A stretch of DNA of 61,489 bases from the NCBI GenBank assembly GCA_013151645.1, contig JAADHU010000045.1:1-61489 (forward strand), read 5' to 3'. Each line of letters begins with the position of its first letter. Within the stretch, counting starts at the first letter, position 1. Under the pieces are notes generated by a model. It saw nothing but the letters and a program-made list of their open reading frames with translations. It made no database searches and was not told the origin of the DNA. The position numbers and the translations under genes are program-made. This document shows positions 26,655 to 35,083 of the stretch, one piece after another. This DNA is from Gammaproteobacteria bacterium. Its GTDB lineage: Bacteria > Pseudomonadota > Gammaproteobacteria > Steroidobacterales > Woeseiaceae.

Positions 26655-27386
26655 TTATTTGCTCGCAGGCGACACCGCCGAAATTTCCGAGTCAGCTGTC
26701 ACGAATGAGTCGGGAAGTTCCAGGATAACAGCGTCGAGTTTAGTCAGCGCACTCTCCGCGAGACCCAAATATACTCGGTTCTGCTCGCTGAGAAAGCGGA
26801 CATTGGCGGCAAATCGTTGTGATTGGACGTACTCAAGGCGAGTGAATGAGCCATCGCCTGGATCGAAATCCTGACGGCCATCCCAACTCACCTGGTCGGA
26901 ACGCTCATCATATATCTCGCCATTGTAAACGAGCCTCGGATACGCGCGCTCGTAAATGTTCATGATGGCGTATCGCAAATTCGTGTTACGCACCTCATCA
27001 ATTGAACCGGTAGACAGGGCCGACAGGTAGACGCCCTTGGTCGGAAAAAACGTTCGGTTGCTGGACATCGCGAGCGAGTAATACTTTTCGACGTCCGCCA
27101 ACACTCTCGCATCTTTGCCGTGCAGTGCCCGCTCGCGTACCTCGTCCAAAGCGGAGCCCCTTCGCTTTTGTAATTCGAGTACCTGCCAAAGTTGTTCCCG
27201 ATTGGTCTGAAATTCTATCGCCAAGTCAGTCAGGAAGCGCTGTTCCCAGGCGGCTGACTTGCGGCTTTCATTCCAATTATTGACCTGCAGGCCGATAAGA
27301 ATGCCAGCGACAACGATCAATACTTCAATTAGAACGGTAAACCAGTCCCGTCCGTGAATTGATCTCGCAAGCCTTTGTAAAAACAT
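26655..27386 (-). CDS. DUF6090-like membrane-anchored protein
   Basis: The protein is 243 aa. The N-terminus has one helix in the DUF6090 pattern: LIEVLIVVAGILIGLQVNNWNE (about 18-40), followed by a soluble helical domain with FLTDLAIEFQTNREQL. The function is unknown; these proteins are common in marine bacteria and often occur in several copies. The start is ATG 27386, one codon inside a TTG-initiated frame. It is flanked by noncoding DNA on both sides and seems to be a single-gene unit in the accessory block. Confidence 0.75.
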   Translation of the reverse strand: MFLQRLARSIHGRDWFTVLIEVLIVVAGILIGLQVNNWNESRKSAAWEQRFLTDLAIEFQTNREQLWQVLELQKRRGSALDEVRERALHGKDARVLADVEKYYSLAMSSNRTFFPTKGVYLSALSTGSIDEVRNTNLRYAIMNIYERAYPRLVYNGEIYDERSDQVSWDGRQDFDPGDGSFTRLEYVQSQRFAANVRFLSEQNRVYLGLAESALTKLDAVILELPDSFVTADSEISAVSPASK

Positions 27387-28145
27387 CAATCACGTTCCTT
27401 GAAGACGATTGCCGGTGCCGAATTATGCAGAAAACCGCCGGCCTCGCCTAGTCCAGCCACCTGCGAATGACCGTCCGCTTTGGGTCCGGATTGAAGAGAA
27501 ACGGGGTCAGGACGATTCAGTGGGTTAACCATAGGCCACGTCAATCAAAATTTCGACCAATACCAGCCATTCGTGGAGGAAATAATCTGTACGACTGCGG
27601 TGGGTTGCGGCCAGGAAAGAAGTGGTTGACCCCTTATTCTCTTCTATTCTCTTCTATTCTCTTATTCATATTCCAAAGACGTCATCGCGATCCGATAAGT
27701 CCATGTGTACGTTTGCATCGATTGTGTGAGGTGGAATAGTCCAGTTACCGATGGCTTCAACTAGCCCTACGGTAAATCCGAGAAGCACAGCCCCAAGCAC
27801 ACTTAGAATGTCAAGTTGAAAACATAAGGAAAAAATCCGTCCGTTCGAATGTATCATTTCATATTTTTGCAGGTACGTTTGATAAGCAGAAATGGGCTCA
27901 GATTCGTTCTGGTTTAACCCCGACCCATTAATTCTGGCCGCTTAAAGCGAGGGCCTGAGGACGGCGCCGTTTAATCAATAAATAAATCTGACACGGTATC
28001 TATTTCGCTCGTTAGCGGGTTGTTTTCAAGCCGGGATTCGATTCGGAACATCAGGTCCGCCACATTTGAACCAATACCCGCTTTACCTCCTGCTAGAGGC
28101 TATAGAATTAATAACATCATCGTTGAAGAAAACCTGAACTCAGAG
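27387..28145. other. 759-bp region without a convincing gene, with degenerate repeats
   Basis: Base composition is lower in GC than the surroundings. Scattered fragments of one motif occur in both orientations: ACGGGGTCAGG (27491), GGTTGACCCC (27625), TAACCCCGACC (27914) and AAATCTGACACGG (27983). Such text flanks REP-associated elements in many proteobacteria. A 63-codon minus frame (27666-27857) has a hydrophobic stretch but no ribosome-binding site or recognisable family. I read the region as repeat remnants and decayed sequence. Confidence 0.4.
27636..27663. repeat. 10-bp tandem repeat, 2.8 copies
   Basis: The unit ATTCTCTTCT is repeated head to tail between 27636 and 27663. It is a pyrimidine-rich tract in noncoding DNA of the accessory block, of the kind prone to slipped-strand length change. 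Confidence 0.8.
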
Positions 28146-28682
28146 TTACCAGATTACGTAATTCTTATCGATAGGAAATTCAGGTGCCGCTTCGTCCAAT
28201 TGTTTCAAGTACGGCGATGCCATCTCATACAGTGGAACCCCTTTGGAGGGCAGCCCGAACGCCGTATCCCTGTGTTTACCAAACTTGATTTCGTTTTCGG
28301 AAACTCGTCTTAGACCAGGGTACATATAAATGTAGTACGCGAAAATTCGAGCGTGAATTTCAGAATCTAACCGCTCATCACTGGATGCCTGCCAGCGGAC
28401 AATAAAATTCATATATCGGGATTCCACTGCTCGAATCACGGACATAAACACCGCCAACTCCTCGTCAGTAAGCTCTTCGCCGTTAAGCCCTCGTACCCAC
28501 ACGCCGCTGCTGCTCTGCACCAATTCAGAAAGCGCATTGGCCGACTCTGCCGTTGACCCAAAACTCGATACTTGTGCCAGGTCTCGATCCTGCTGGAGTT
28601 GAACTCCAACAAATACAAGCGAAATAACAATTGCGGCAATTCCAGTCAGTTCAGCGACGGTCTTCCATTTCTTTAATTTCAT
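28146..28682 (-). CDS. Membrane-anchored protein of unknown function
   Basis: The protein is 178 aa. MKLKKWKTVAELTGIAAIVI leads into a single helix (about 10-32, ending VGVQLQQDRDLAQ), then a soluble helical domain with EELTDEELAVFMSVIRAVES and FAYYIYMYPGLRRV. I recognise the N-terminal AIVISLVFVGVQL pattern as common in marine gammaproteobacterial hypotheticals but know no function. I start at ATG 28682, where the membrane anchor begins; the longer frame (to 28751) adds an Arg-rich leader. It is isolated from its neighbours by gaps of over 250 bp. Confidence 0.7.
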   Translation of the reverse strand: MKLKKWKTVAELTGIAAIVISLVFVGVQLQQDRDLAQVSSFGSTAESANALSELVQSSSGVWVRGLNGEELTDEELAVFMSVIRAVESRYMNFIVRWQASSDERLDSEIHARIFAYYIYMYPGLRRVSENEIKFGKHRDTAFGLPSKGVPLYEMASPYLKQLDEAAPEFPIDKNYVIW

Positions 28683-28956
28683 CGCAATCGGTTTCCAGAA
28701 TCGTCGTGCAAAGTGCATAGATACATAAGCGCAATGACCGCGTCGCGCCACGTTCAGTTAGTCAGCATCGTAACACGCGGATTTCTGCGTTCGAACGTAT
28801 ACCCGCGATCGAAACAGCAGGCGCCACGGGATAGCAGTCGGCCAAGAACGGTAGCCTGGAACGTCAGTTCGTCAAGGACCGGACAGGCTTTCGGTCTGCA
28901 TACCGGGCGAGGAATACGCTACAGCCGTTGTCGGCTTTCATCACGTCGCTTAGTTC

Positions 28957-28986
28957 GCAAATAAACCTGACACCATATACCTTGCC
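28957..28986. repeat. Degenerate copy of the CTGAC-type intergenic repeat
   Basis: AAATAAACCTGACACCATAT (28959-28978) matches the motif scattered through 27387-28145 and resembles flanks of REP-associated transposase elements. No transposase gene is present. The assignment is tentative. Confidence 0.3.
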
Positions 28987-29010
28987 ACCATACGCCTGGT
29001 GTTTGAAAGT

Positions 29011-29922
29011 TTAGTGCGTCATCGTCGGCGGGTAGCCCAGCGCCATTTCTACGAACATACTAATTTCAATAATACTCCCGACAAAGCGCACGGTATGGTT
29101 GTCGATTAACTCCACGTTGGGCAGGTAAGCGATCATTTCTGCCGCAGTGGCGTTCTTATACGTCAGGTCCAGAGTCAGTGGGCCTTCGATGCGGAAAGGT
29201 TCCAGCTCCTGCCGACGCTTCAGGCCTGCCTGAACCTTTTCCTTGATTAGAGCCTGAGCCGCTTCTGGCATAAGGGTTCGAGCAGATGTGTGACTGCTAT
29301 GCCACTTAACGACAGCTCCCTCGATTGGCCCCAACATGTCGGACACTTCGCGAACTGCGGCATCATCGCCGCTGATCATCACCACGGGAACCCCGAAATG
29401 CCCGGCGATCAAGGCGCTCATGCCACCTTCGGTCATTTCAATGCCATTGATTTTTACCGATGAAAAATCCGCACCTGATTGGGTATGAGCCAAGGTGCCG
29501 TCGGTGTTTCCTGCGCTGGCATGATACCCAATGAATATCGCGGCACCAAAGCTATCGTCGATGCCCTCCATCATGCCGAGTGGTCTTGGCCAGGACCTGA
29601 CAAGTTGGATGTCCTGTGGCAGGGCATCCAGCAACAAATTCAGGCCGTTGCCGTGTGAATCACTAACAACGATCTCGGTAGCGCCGGCATCGCGCGCGGC
29701 CTCAATGGCTGCGTTTACTTCCGCAGTCATGAATTTGCGAAACTGACCATATTCAAAACCCTTTGGGCCCAACTGGTCTCGGCTAACGACTCCGGCAACT
29801 CCTTCCATGTCCGCAGAAATATGCACCTTCAGACCTGCAGCATTCACGCCATAAGCCGTTGCCAAAAATAGGAGCGCGAACAATAGCCCGCGAAAAAGAA
29901 CGTTGTGAGTACCTGGATTCAT
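29011..29922 (-). CDS. M55-family (DppA-like) D-aminopeptidase, exported
   Basis: The protein is 303 aa. A signal peptide (about 1-28, LLFALLFLATAYGVNA) precedes an M55 domain beginning KVHISADMEGVAGVV, with the metal-binding D-x-E. ATEIVVSDSHGNGLNLL, AIFIGYHASAG and HTQSGADFSSVKINGIEMTE follow the DppA pattern of zinc ligands. DppA of Bacillus is a cytoplasmic D-aminopeptidase; the signal peptide suggests action on periplasmic peptides, possibly from peptidoglycan. I start at ATG 29922, with GGGAAA upstream. A TTG-started frame would extend through a tandem repeat and is less likely. Confidence 0.85.
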   Translation of the reverse strand: MNPGTHNVLFRGLLFALLFLATAYGVNAAGLKVHISADMEGVAGVVSRDQLGPKGFEYGQFRKFMTAEVNAAIEAARDAGATEIVVSDSHGNGLNLLLDALPQDIQLVRSWPRPLGMMEGIDDSFGAAIFIGYHASAGNTDGTLAHTQSGADFSSVKINGIEMTEGGMSALIAGHFGVPVVMISGDDAAVREVSDMLGPIEGAVVKWHSSHTSARTLMPEAAQALIKEKVQAGLKRRQELEPFRIEGPLTLDLTYKNATAAEMIAYLPNVELIDNHTVRFVGSIIEISMFVEMALGYPPTMTH

Positions 29923-29962
29923 TTGGAGTTTCCCTATTTTTATTGTTGTTCGTGCCTTTGTT

Positions 29963-29998
29963 AGAAAAGGTGCCAGAAAAGGTGCCAGAAAAGGTGCC
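29963..29998. repeat. 12-bp tandem repeat, 3 perfect copies
   Basis: AGAAAAGGTGCC occurs three times without change, 41 bp upstream of the M55 start codon. Read on the minus strand it would encode APFL repeats in frame with the peptidase, so copy-number change would not shift the frame of an extended product. Confidence 0.9.
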
Positions 29999-30136
29999 AA
30001 GTTTATTTGTCGTAATTCGACACATTATTCCATACATTAGAAAAGCGGCGTAGCGACAGACGGCAATCGGCCAATTGCGTACGTAGTCGGAGCCGCCTAA
30101 ACAGGTTCAACGTGTCGGTTGATTCTGAGGAAATAA

Positions 30137-30711
30137 ATGTCCGCACTGGAAATTGTATCAATAACGTTTTCCATCATTCTCGGCCTAGGTGTGACACAAA
30201 TTCTAGGGGCCATGGCCATTGTAATTCGGGAAAGGGAGCAACATCGACCGCATTGGATTCCATTGTCCGTGGCGGTTTTGGTTTTGCTCTTTCAAGTCCA
30301 GTTCTGGTTCGCACTAGTGATTGTCGACTCGTTTATCGACAAGTAGAACTGGACTATCTATAGCGTTCTGCTATTCCTGGCAATTGTCATATTTCTTAGT
30401 GGGGCTACCGTTCTTCCATTCGCGGGATCGTCAGGATCGTCCAACCTCATCGATGACTTTAACGCTCGAGGCAGGATCAGCCTGGTTTTTTTGCTTTGTA
30501 TTTTATCGGTTGGATAGTCATCGCGATTATGTTCTGGACGACGGCGGATTTCCGTACCCTTGTCGTTGTAAATCTTGTTATGGCGACTACTTCGATTATT
30601 GCATACCGGGCACAACACCCACACTTTCGGCTTCTACTCCACGGCATGCTGATAGCAATTTCGATTTACGGACTGATTTTCGTCTGGGCGACACCCAGTC
30701 TAGAGTGGTAA
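30137..30711 (+). pseudogene. Broken gene for a small multi-helix membrane protein
   Basis: Reading continues through one TAG (30344-30346) and one frameshift to give a coherent protein of about 190 aa with six hydrophobic segments. It begins MSALEIVSITFSIILGLGVT and FWFALVIVDSFIDK, then stop. The same frame continues NWTIYSVLLFLAIVIFLSGA to 30524, then the other frame gives YFIGWIVIAIMFWTTADFRT and HPHFRLLLHGMLIAISIYGL. The shift maps to a run of seven T at 30486-30492; one extra T restores the frame. It is a recent pseudogene, or an assembly error plus a true nonsense mutation. Confidence 0.7.
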
Positions 30712-30848
30712 CTGACGTTCGCTTTGGATCCAGGCGGTGTGAAAACACTATCGTTGATATAGTAGTACTTTCCATTGGCGAGGAAAATAAATGAGCGGAA
30801 TCAATATTCACTGTCGAAAGCGACGTTTGTCAAGTAACGAAACATCGT

Positions 30849-31223
30849 ATGAAACTCGCAAGCACAGTTGCTGTTGTCGCATTTCTCGTTAGTTGCGGCT
30901 ACGAAACGGGACAGCCTCTTGGCGACGGGTATCATCATCTTAATACCGATGCCTGGAACACGTGGGTAGTTCGTGGTGCAGAGATTATTGTCGACAGCAA
31001 CGTGACGAATGCTTTGGCTATAGGCGAGTACATACTCGGACTGCGTGTCAGGCCAGAGCGTTTCGTCGGTCTTCCTGAAGGGGAAATATCCGACGAATAT
31101 GGATACTTCGTTTTCGATAAGTCGACCGGTGTGCTCGTTCAAGGGCTGTCTGAGTTCGAGGTGAAGCGGGTCTTCTCGGAGAATGGGTGGAACTACGACG
31201 ACCTGGTTGACGCGACTTTGTAA
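30849..31223 (+). CDS. Small lipoprotein of unknown function
   Basis: The protein is 124 aa. The signal peptide ends in the lipobox LVSC (acylated Cys16), followed by GYETGQPLGDGYHHLNTDAW and a domain rich in aromatic and acidic residues (DEYGYFVFDKSTGVLVQGLS). The arrangement resembles DUF3997-type lipoproteins, but I cannot confirm that. The second residue after the Cys is Tyr, with no Asp at +2, so outer-membrane sorting would be expected by the E. coli rule. It is isolated, downstream of the broken membrane-protein gene. Confidence 0.7.
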   Translation: MKLASTVAVVAFLVSCGYETGQPLGDGYHHLNTDAWNTWVVRGAEIIVDSNVTNALAIGEYILGLRVRPERFVGLPEGEISDEYGYFVFDKSTGVLVQGLSEFEVKRVFSENGWNYDDLVDATL

Positions 31224-31363
31224 CCAGCCGTTGTCGGTTCACGGTGCTCAAAGTTCTCGTTCTGACCGAATACGGAAGCTCCGTCATGACTTCCACGAAA
31301 GCCTTGATCGATCGCTTTTCGTGGAACCGGTTATTTTCTTACTTGCTCAGACGGTTGGATTAA

Positions 31364-31399
31364 CCAAAAACGGGCTGGCCAAATATAAGCTAGCCCGTT
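31364..31399 (-). terminator. Rho-independent terminator of tRNA-Glu
   Basis: On the minus strand AACGGGCT (31392-31399) pairs with AGCCCGTT (31369-31376), and a run of five T follows at once. It lies 9 bp beyond the CCA end of the tRNA. Confidence 0.85.
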
Positions 31400-31407
31400 G
31401 ATTTAAT

Positions 31408-31483
31408 TGGTACTCCCTAGGGGATTTGAACCCCTGTTACCGCCGTGAGAGGGCGGCGTCCTAAACCACTAGACGAAGGGAGC
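31408..31483 (-). tRNA. tRNA-Glu (anticodon CTC)
   Basis: A 76-nt cloverleaf on the minus strand. The acceptor GCTCCCT pairs with AGGGAGT, the D-arm region reads TCGTCTAGTGGTTTAGGA, and the anticodon stem CCGCC/GGCGG flanks loop CTCTCAC, giving CTC (31447-31449). The T-arm is AGGGGTTCAAATCCCCT, and CCA is encoded. It closely follows gammaproteobacterial tRNA-Glu, except that C34 replaces the usual T34. A CTC isoacceptor normally accompanies an essential TTC tRNA, which must lie elsewhere. Confidence 0.97.
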
Positions 31484-31525
31484 ACGTCAGGTCAGATGAC
31501 CTCACCCCGTGGTGCGGGGGCTGCT

Positions 31526-31553
31526 ATTATACGGTCGCGAGTCAAATCCTCAA
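31526..31553 (-). promoter_or_regulatory. Promoter of tRNA-Glu
   Basis: TTGAGG (31548-31553) and a perfect TATAAT (31526-31531) are 16 bp apart on the minus strand. A C-rich discriminator follows (AGCAGCCCCCGC), the kind seen at stringently controlled stable-RNA promoters. The promoter overlaps the 5' flank of pcnB. Confidence 0.75.
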
Positions 31554-31565
31554 GCGGAATATCCT

Positions 31566-32894
31566 TTGAAAAAAAGCGGGAAGAACAATAAAAATGAGCC
31601 CGAGATTATTGCCCGGCCGGCGCATACGGTCTCCCGGGCTGATATCTCAAAAAGTGCGCTCAAGGTGTTGTACAGGCTACATAAATCCGGATTTCAGGCA
31701 TTTCTGGTGGGTGGCGGTGTGCGCGATGCCCTTCTCAATCTGCATCCGAAGGATTTCGATATTGCGACCAATGCCCATCCCGAGGAGGTGCGGGCTTTGT
31801 TCGGCAATTGTCGGCTGATCGGGCGGCGTTTTCGCCTCGCGCACGTGCGTTTCGGGCGGGAAGTGATCGAGGTTGCCACGTTCAGGGCCTCGGTGGACGA
31901 AGACGAGGATCATGCCGATTCGGTGCAGGACGATCATGGGCGCATTCTTCGCGACAACGTGTACGGCACGATTGACGAAGATGTCTGGCGACGGGATTTC
32001 ACCTGCAATGCACTCTATTACAACATTGCCGATTTCAGTATTTGGGACTACGCCGGTGGTGTTAAGGATATTGAGCGACGTCGACTCGTCTTGATCGGCG
32101 ATCCGGATAAACGCCTGCGGGAAGATCCGGTGCGCATGCTGCGGGCGGTTCGGTTTGCCGCGAAACTGGACTTTTCGATTGATCCGAGCGTGAGTTCGGC
32201 TATGCACAAGTTAGCGGATCTGTTAACGAGCGTGCCGGCGGCACGGTTGTTCGATGAGTTTCTGAAAATGTTCCAGGCAGGATACGCCGAGAAGACGCTC
32301 GAGCTGCTGCGTGAGTATCGATTGTTCGAGCAGTTGTTTCCCCAAACCAGTGCTGCACTGGATCGCGACGACACGTTCTTGCGCTTCGTGCAGTCAGCAC
32401 TGGTGAACACCGATCATCGCGTTGCGGCGGGCAAGTCGATAACACCGATGTTCATGCTCGGTGTGTTTTTCTGGGCACCGGTGCGGGAAGCGGCGGCGAC
32501 GCTTCGTGCCAGGGAAAAAATGTCCGAGTCGCAATCGCTGGCATTGGCCGCGTGGGAAATATCCGGTCAGCATCAGGCGCGTATCTCCATCCCCAAACGG
32601 TTTACCGGTCCGATGCGCGAGATGATTGCATTGCAACCGCGTTTTGAGGTGATGAGCGGTCGCAAGGGGTTGAATCTTCTTGAGCACCGACGTTTCAGGG
32701 CGGCGTACGATTTCATGGTGCTGCGTGCGGAGATCGGTGAGGTCGACCCGGAGACGGCGACATTCTGGACAGACGTGCAAGAACAAAGTGCTGAACAACG
32801 TCTGGAGAGTTTCAAAATCAGCGTGGACAGCGGCTCAAAGAAAAAAAGACGCCGGCCGCGGAGACGACGCGCCCGGACAGCGAGTCCATCCTGA
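31566..32894 (+). CDS. pcnB: Poly(A) polymerase I
   Basis: PcnB adds 3' poly(A) tails that promote RNA decay. The protein is 442 aa. The nucleotidyltransferase head has VGGGVRDALLNLHPKDFDIATNA with catalytic DxD, then RLIGRRFRLAHVRFG and RRDFTCNALYYN. The neck is EDPVRMLRAVRFAAKLDF, and the tail is very basic (KKKRRRPRRRRARTA), as in E. coli. A frame open to GTG 31509 exists, but its first 19 residues cover the tRNA promoter. TTG 31566, preceded by GCGGA, gives an N-terminus of the expected length. The stop overlaps the folK start by one base. Confidence 0.93.
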   Translation: MKKSGKNNKNEPEIIARPAHTVSRADISKSALKVLYRLHKSGFQAFLVGGGVRDALLNLHPKDFDIATNAHPEEVRALFGNCRLIGRRFRLAHVRFGREVIEVATFRASVDEDEDHADSVQDDHGRILRDNVYGTIDEDVWRRDFTCNALYYNIADFSIWDYAGGVKDIERRRLVLIGDPDKRLREDPVRMLRAVRFAAKLDFSIDPSVSSAMHKLADLLTSVPAARLFDEFLKMFQAGYAEKTLELLREYRLFEQLFPQTSAALDRDDTFLRFVQSALVNTDHRVAAGKSITPMFMLGVFFWAPVREAAATLRAREKMSESQSLALAAWEISGQHQARISIPKRFTGPMREMIALQPRFEVMSGRKGLNLLEHRRFRAAYDFMVLRAEIGEVDPETATFWTDVQEQSAEQRLESFKISVDSGSKKKRRRPRRRRARTASPS

Positions 32895-33403
32895 TGGCGC
32901 AGCCAGCGCATGGTTGGACAGCGTATGTCGGTGTCGGCAGCAATCTGGATTCGCCACAAGACCAGGTGGAGCAGGCGATCTCGGCGATCACCCTGATCGA
33001 GGGTTGTTTCCTCGTGGCGAAATCGTCTTTGTACCGGTCGGCGCCCATGGGGCCGTCCGATCAACCGGACTTCATCAACGCCGTGGTCGCCGTCTTGACC
33101 TTGCTCGACCCGCGTACACTGCTCGCCAAATTGCAGGAGATTGAGCAGGACCACGGGCGCGTACGTGACGGGGAACGTTGGGGACCGAGGACGCTGGATC
33201 TGGATTTGCTGATGCACGGCACTGCCGTTATTGAAGAGCCGGGACTAACGCTACCGCACCCGGGCATTGCGATGAGAAATTTCGTATTGTTACCTTTCGC
33301 CGAAATTGCGTCTGACGTTGTCGTTCCGCAACTGACCGATGTGGCCACACTTGCGCAGAGGATCGGTACCTCGGAACCTGCAATCGAAAAGTTGGCTCTG
33401 TAG
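32894..33403 (+). CDS. folK: 6-hydroxymethyl-dihydropterin pyrophosphokinase
   Basis: FolK transfers pyrophosphate from ATP to 6-hydroxymethyl-7,8-dihydropterin in folate synthesis. The 169-aa protein has YVGVGSNLDSP, SSLYRSAPMGPSDQPDFINA and the signature RWGPRTLDLDLLMHG with the catalytic Asp pair. HPGIAMRNFVLLPFAEI is also conserved. The ATG overlaps the pcnB stop (TGATG), the frequent pcnB-folK arrangement, and the deoxynucleoside kinase follows 7 bp later. Confidence 0.96.
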   Translation: MAQPAHGWTAYVGVGSNLDSPQDQVEQAISAITLIEGCFLVAKSSLYRSAPMGPSDQPDFINAVVAVLTLLDPRTLLAKLQEIEQDHGRVRDGERWGPRTLDLDLLMHGTAVIEEPGLTLPHPGIAMRNFVLLPFAEIASDVVVPQLTDVATLAQRIGTSEPAIEKLAL

Positions 33404-33410
33404 TATCGTC

Positions 33411-34088
33411 ATGTTCGTAGAACGTCTGCCCGCGGGGAGCAAAGAACCCAGATTCATTGTCGTCGAAGGGCCCATCGGTGTGGGCAAGACCAGTTTGACG
33501 CGGCGCCTTGCGGCAAGTTTGTCGGGACAGGCTGTATTGGAAGAAGTCACGGACAACCCGTTCCTGGAGCGCTTCTACAAGACCGGCGGGAGCGGTGCGT
33601 TACCCGCACAATTATATTTTCTGTTTCAGCGTGCGAAGCAACTCGAGGACTTGCGTCAGTCCGATCTTTTTTCTCCGGTGCGCGTGGCCAATTTTCACAT
33701 CAGCAAAGACCGCTTGTTCGCTGAAGTCAGTCTGGATCGGGAAGAACTGGCGCTCTATGAACAAATGCATGCGAAAATGGATATCGATCCCCCGGTGCCG
33801 GATCTCGTGATCTATTTACAGGCTTCGGTGGATGTGTTGCTGCAGCGAATTGCGCGTCGCGGGATTCCACACGAACGATTTATTGAACGCCATTATCTGG
33901 AGAAAATAACGGAAGCGTATGCGCGTTTCTACCACCATTATTCGGAAGCGCCGCTGCTGATTGTCAACGCATCATCAATCGATCCGGTGAATAACGATGC
34001 CGATTATGCGCAGCTGTTCGAACAGGTATGCCGGACGACGAGCGGGCGACATTTTTTCAATCCGACGGCTGCGGTCGCGTTGGCCTGA
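33411..34088 (+). CDS. Deoxynucleoside kinase (dNK/dGK family)
   Basis: The protein is 225 aa. The P-loop is VVEGPIGVGKTSLTRRL, followed by the family's EEVTDNPFLERFYKTGG (substrate Glu), YFLFQRAKQLEDL, FHISKDRLFAEVSL (D-R-x-x-F) and the lid RIARRGIPHERFIERHYLEK. These kinases phosphorylate deoxynucleosides in salvage; the base specificity cannot be read from sequence. The start at ATG 33411 is 7 bp after folK. The folK-dNK pairing is common in gammaproteobacteria and is usually followed by panBC, absent here. Confidence 0.9.
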   Translation: MFVERLPAGSKEPRFIVVEGPIGVGKTSLTRRLAASLSGQAVLEEVTDNPFLERFYKTGGSGALPAQLYFLFQRAKQLEDLRQSDLFSPVRVANFHISKDRLFAEVSLDREELALYEQMHAKMDIDPPVPDLVIYLQASVDVLLQRIARRGIPHERFIERHYLEKITEAYARFYHHYSEAPLLIVNASSIDPVNNDADYAQLFEQVCRTTSGRHFFNPTAAVALA

Positions 34089-34111
34089 TCTGCGAATGCG
34101 CGGAGCCGGGG

Positions 34112-35083
34112 CTATTTTGCGACGACGTTCCGACCGGCTTTCTTGGCTCGATACAGAGCTTCATCGGCGCAGCGCAGCAGCGAGTCACAGCTGCCGTCGT
34201 CGGACAATTCTGCGACGCCGAGCGAAATATTGACCGGTATCTGGATGAGCGAGTCACTGCTGGATTCGGTGCTGCCGGAGACAGCGTTGCGAACGCGGTC
34301 CGCAATCATTAGTGCCTCAGCCTCGGCAACGCCGGGCAACAGCACGGCGAATTCATCGCCGCCGTAACGTACCAGCAGGTCACGCTGGCGGAATTGACTC
34401 TGTAAAATATTTGCGACGGCCGAAAGCGCGCGGTCGCCTGCCACGTGTCCGAATTTATCGTTGAAGGATTTAAACTGATCTACGTCGATCATGATCAGGG
34501 AGATTGGTTTTTCATCCTGTTGGCAACGGTTGATTTCCCGTGGGTAGGACTCATCCATCGCGTGCCGGTTGCCCAGGCCGGTTAGCGCATCAGTCGTCGC
34601 GTTACGTTCAAAGCGCTGCAGGTTGCCGAAGCTCTCGGCGATATAGTGGTTATGGCTGCGTACTCTTTCAGACAACACGATCAGCAGGTTTTTTGCAAAT
34701 TGATGCGAAACGTTAACCATTTCCCAAAGAATGGATTGATGAATAACGAGTACATGGCTCGGCTCAGCCGCGATAACGTAGGCGGATGGATCGCGATCCT
34801 CGATGATGGACATTTCTCCGGCGCACTCGCCGATCTCCATGGTCGCCAATACGGGGGCATCCGGTGAGCCGACATGCACGTTCAGGATTCCGGACAAGAT
34901 GATGAAGACGTTCTCATTGGGTTTGTCGGGCGACAGCAGTACCTCGCCGATGGCAACGTCGCGTCGGTCGCATTCCTGCAGCAGGGCCTGGATATCATCC
35001 GGATGGACATCATGAAAGAGGTCCAGCCCTGAAAGCAGGGATCGTTGATAATCAGAGTTTGTAAGTCCTGCTGCTTGTGGCAC
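34112..35083 (-). CDS. Diguanylate cyclase with N-terminal cNMP-binding domain
   Basis: The protein is 323 aa. A CRP-like cyclic-nucleotide-binding beta-barrel (about 15-130; VFIILSGILNVHVGS, MEIGECAGEMSIIEDRDPSA) is joined by a helix to a GGDEF domain. The active-site loop RYGGDEF is intact, and an inhibitory I-site RxxD (RQRD) lies five residues before it, so it should make c-di-GMP and be product-inhibited. I start at GTG 35083: AGGGA lies 9 bp upstream, and a TATACT at 35146-35151 would start transcription near 35139, inside the longer frame that runs to 35236. Confidence 0.88.
   Translation of the reverse strand: MPQAAGLTNSDYQRSLLSGLDLFHDVHPDDIQALLQECDRRDVAIGEVLLSPDKPNENVFIILSGILNVHVGSPDAPVLATMEIGECAGEMSIIEDRDPSAYVIAAEPSHVLVIHQSILWEMVNVSHQFAKNLLIVLSERVRSHNHYIAESFGNLQRFERNATTDALTGLGNRHAMDESYPREINRCQQDEKPISLIMIDVDQFKSFNDKFGHVAGDRALSAVANILQSQFRQRDLLVRYGGDEFAVLLPGVAEAEALMIADRVRNAVSGSTESSSDSLIQIPVNISLGVAELSDDGSCDSLLRCADEALYRAKKAGRNVVAK

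Noticed and set aside
27666-27857. 63-codon minus frame with a hydrophobic stretch
   Set aside because: No Shine-Dalgarno, no known family, and it lies in repeat-rich decayed DNA. Kept only as a comment.
31509-31565. N-terminal extension of pcnB from GTG 31509
   Set aside because: It would translate across the tRNA-Glu promoter, adds residues absent from PcnB homologues, and has no better ribosome-binding site than TTG 31566.
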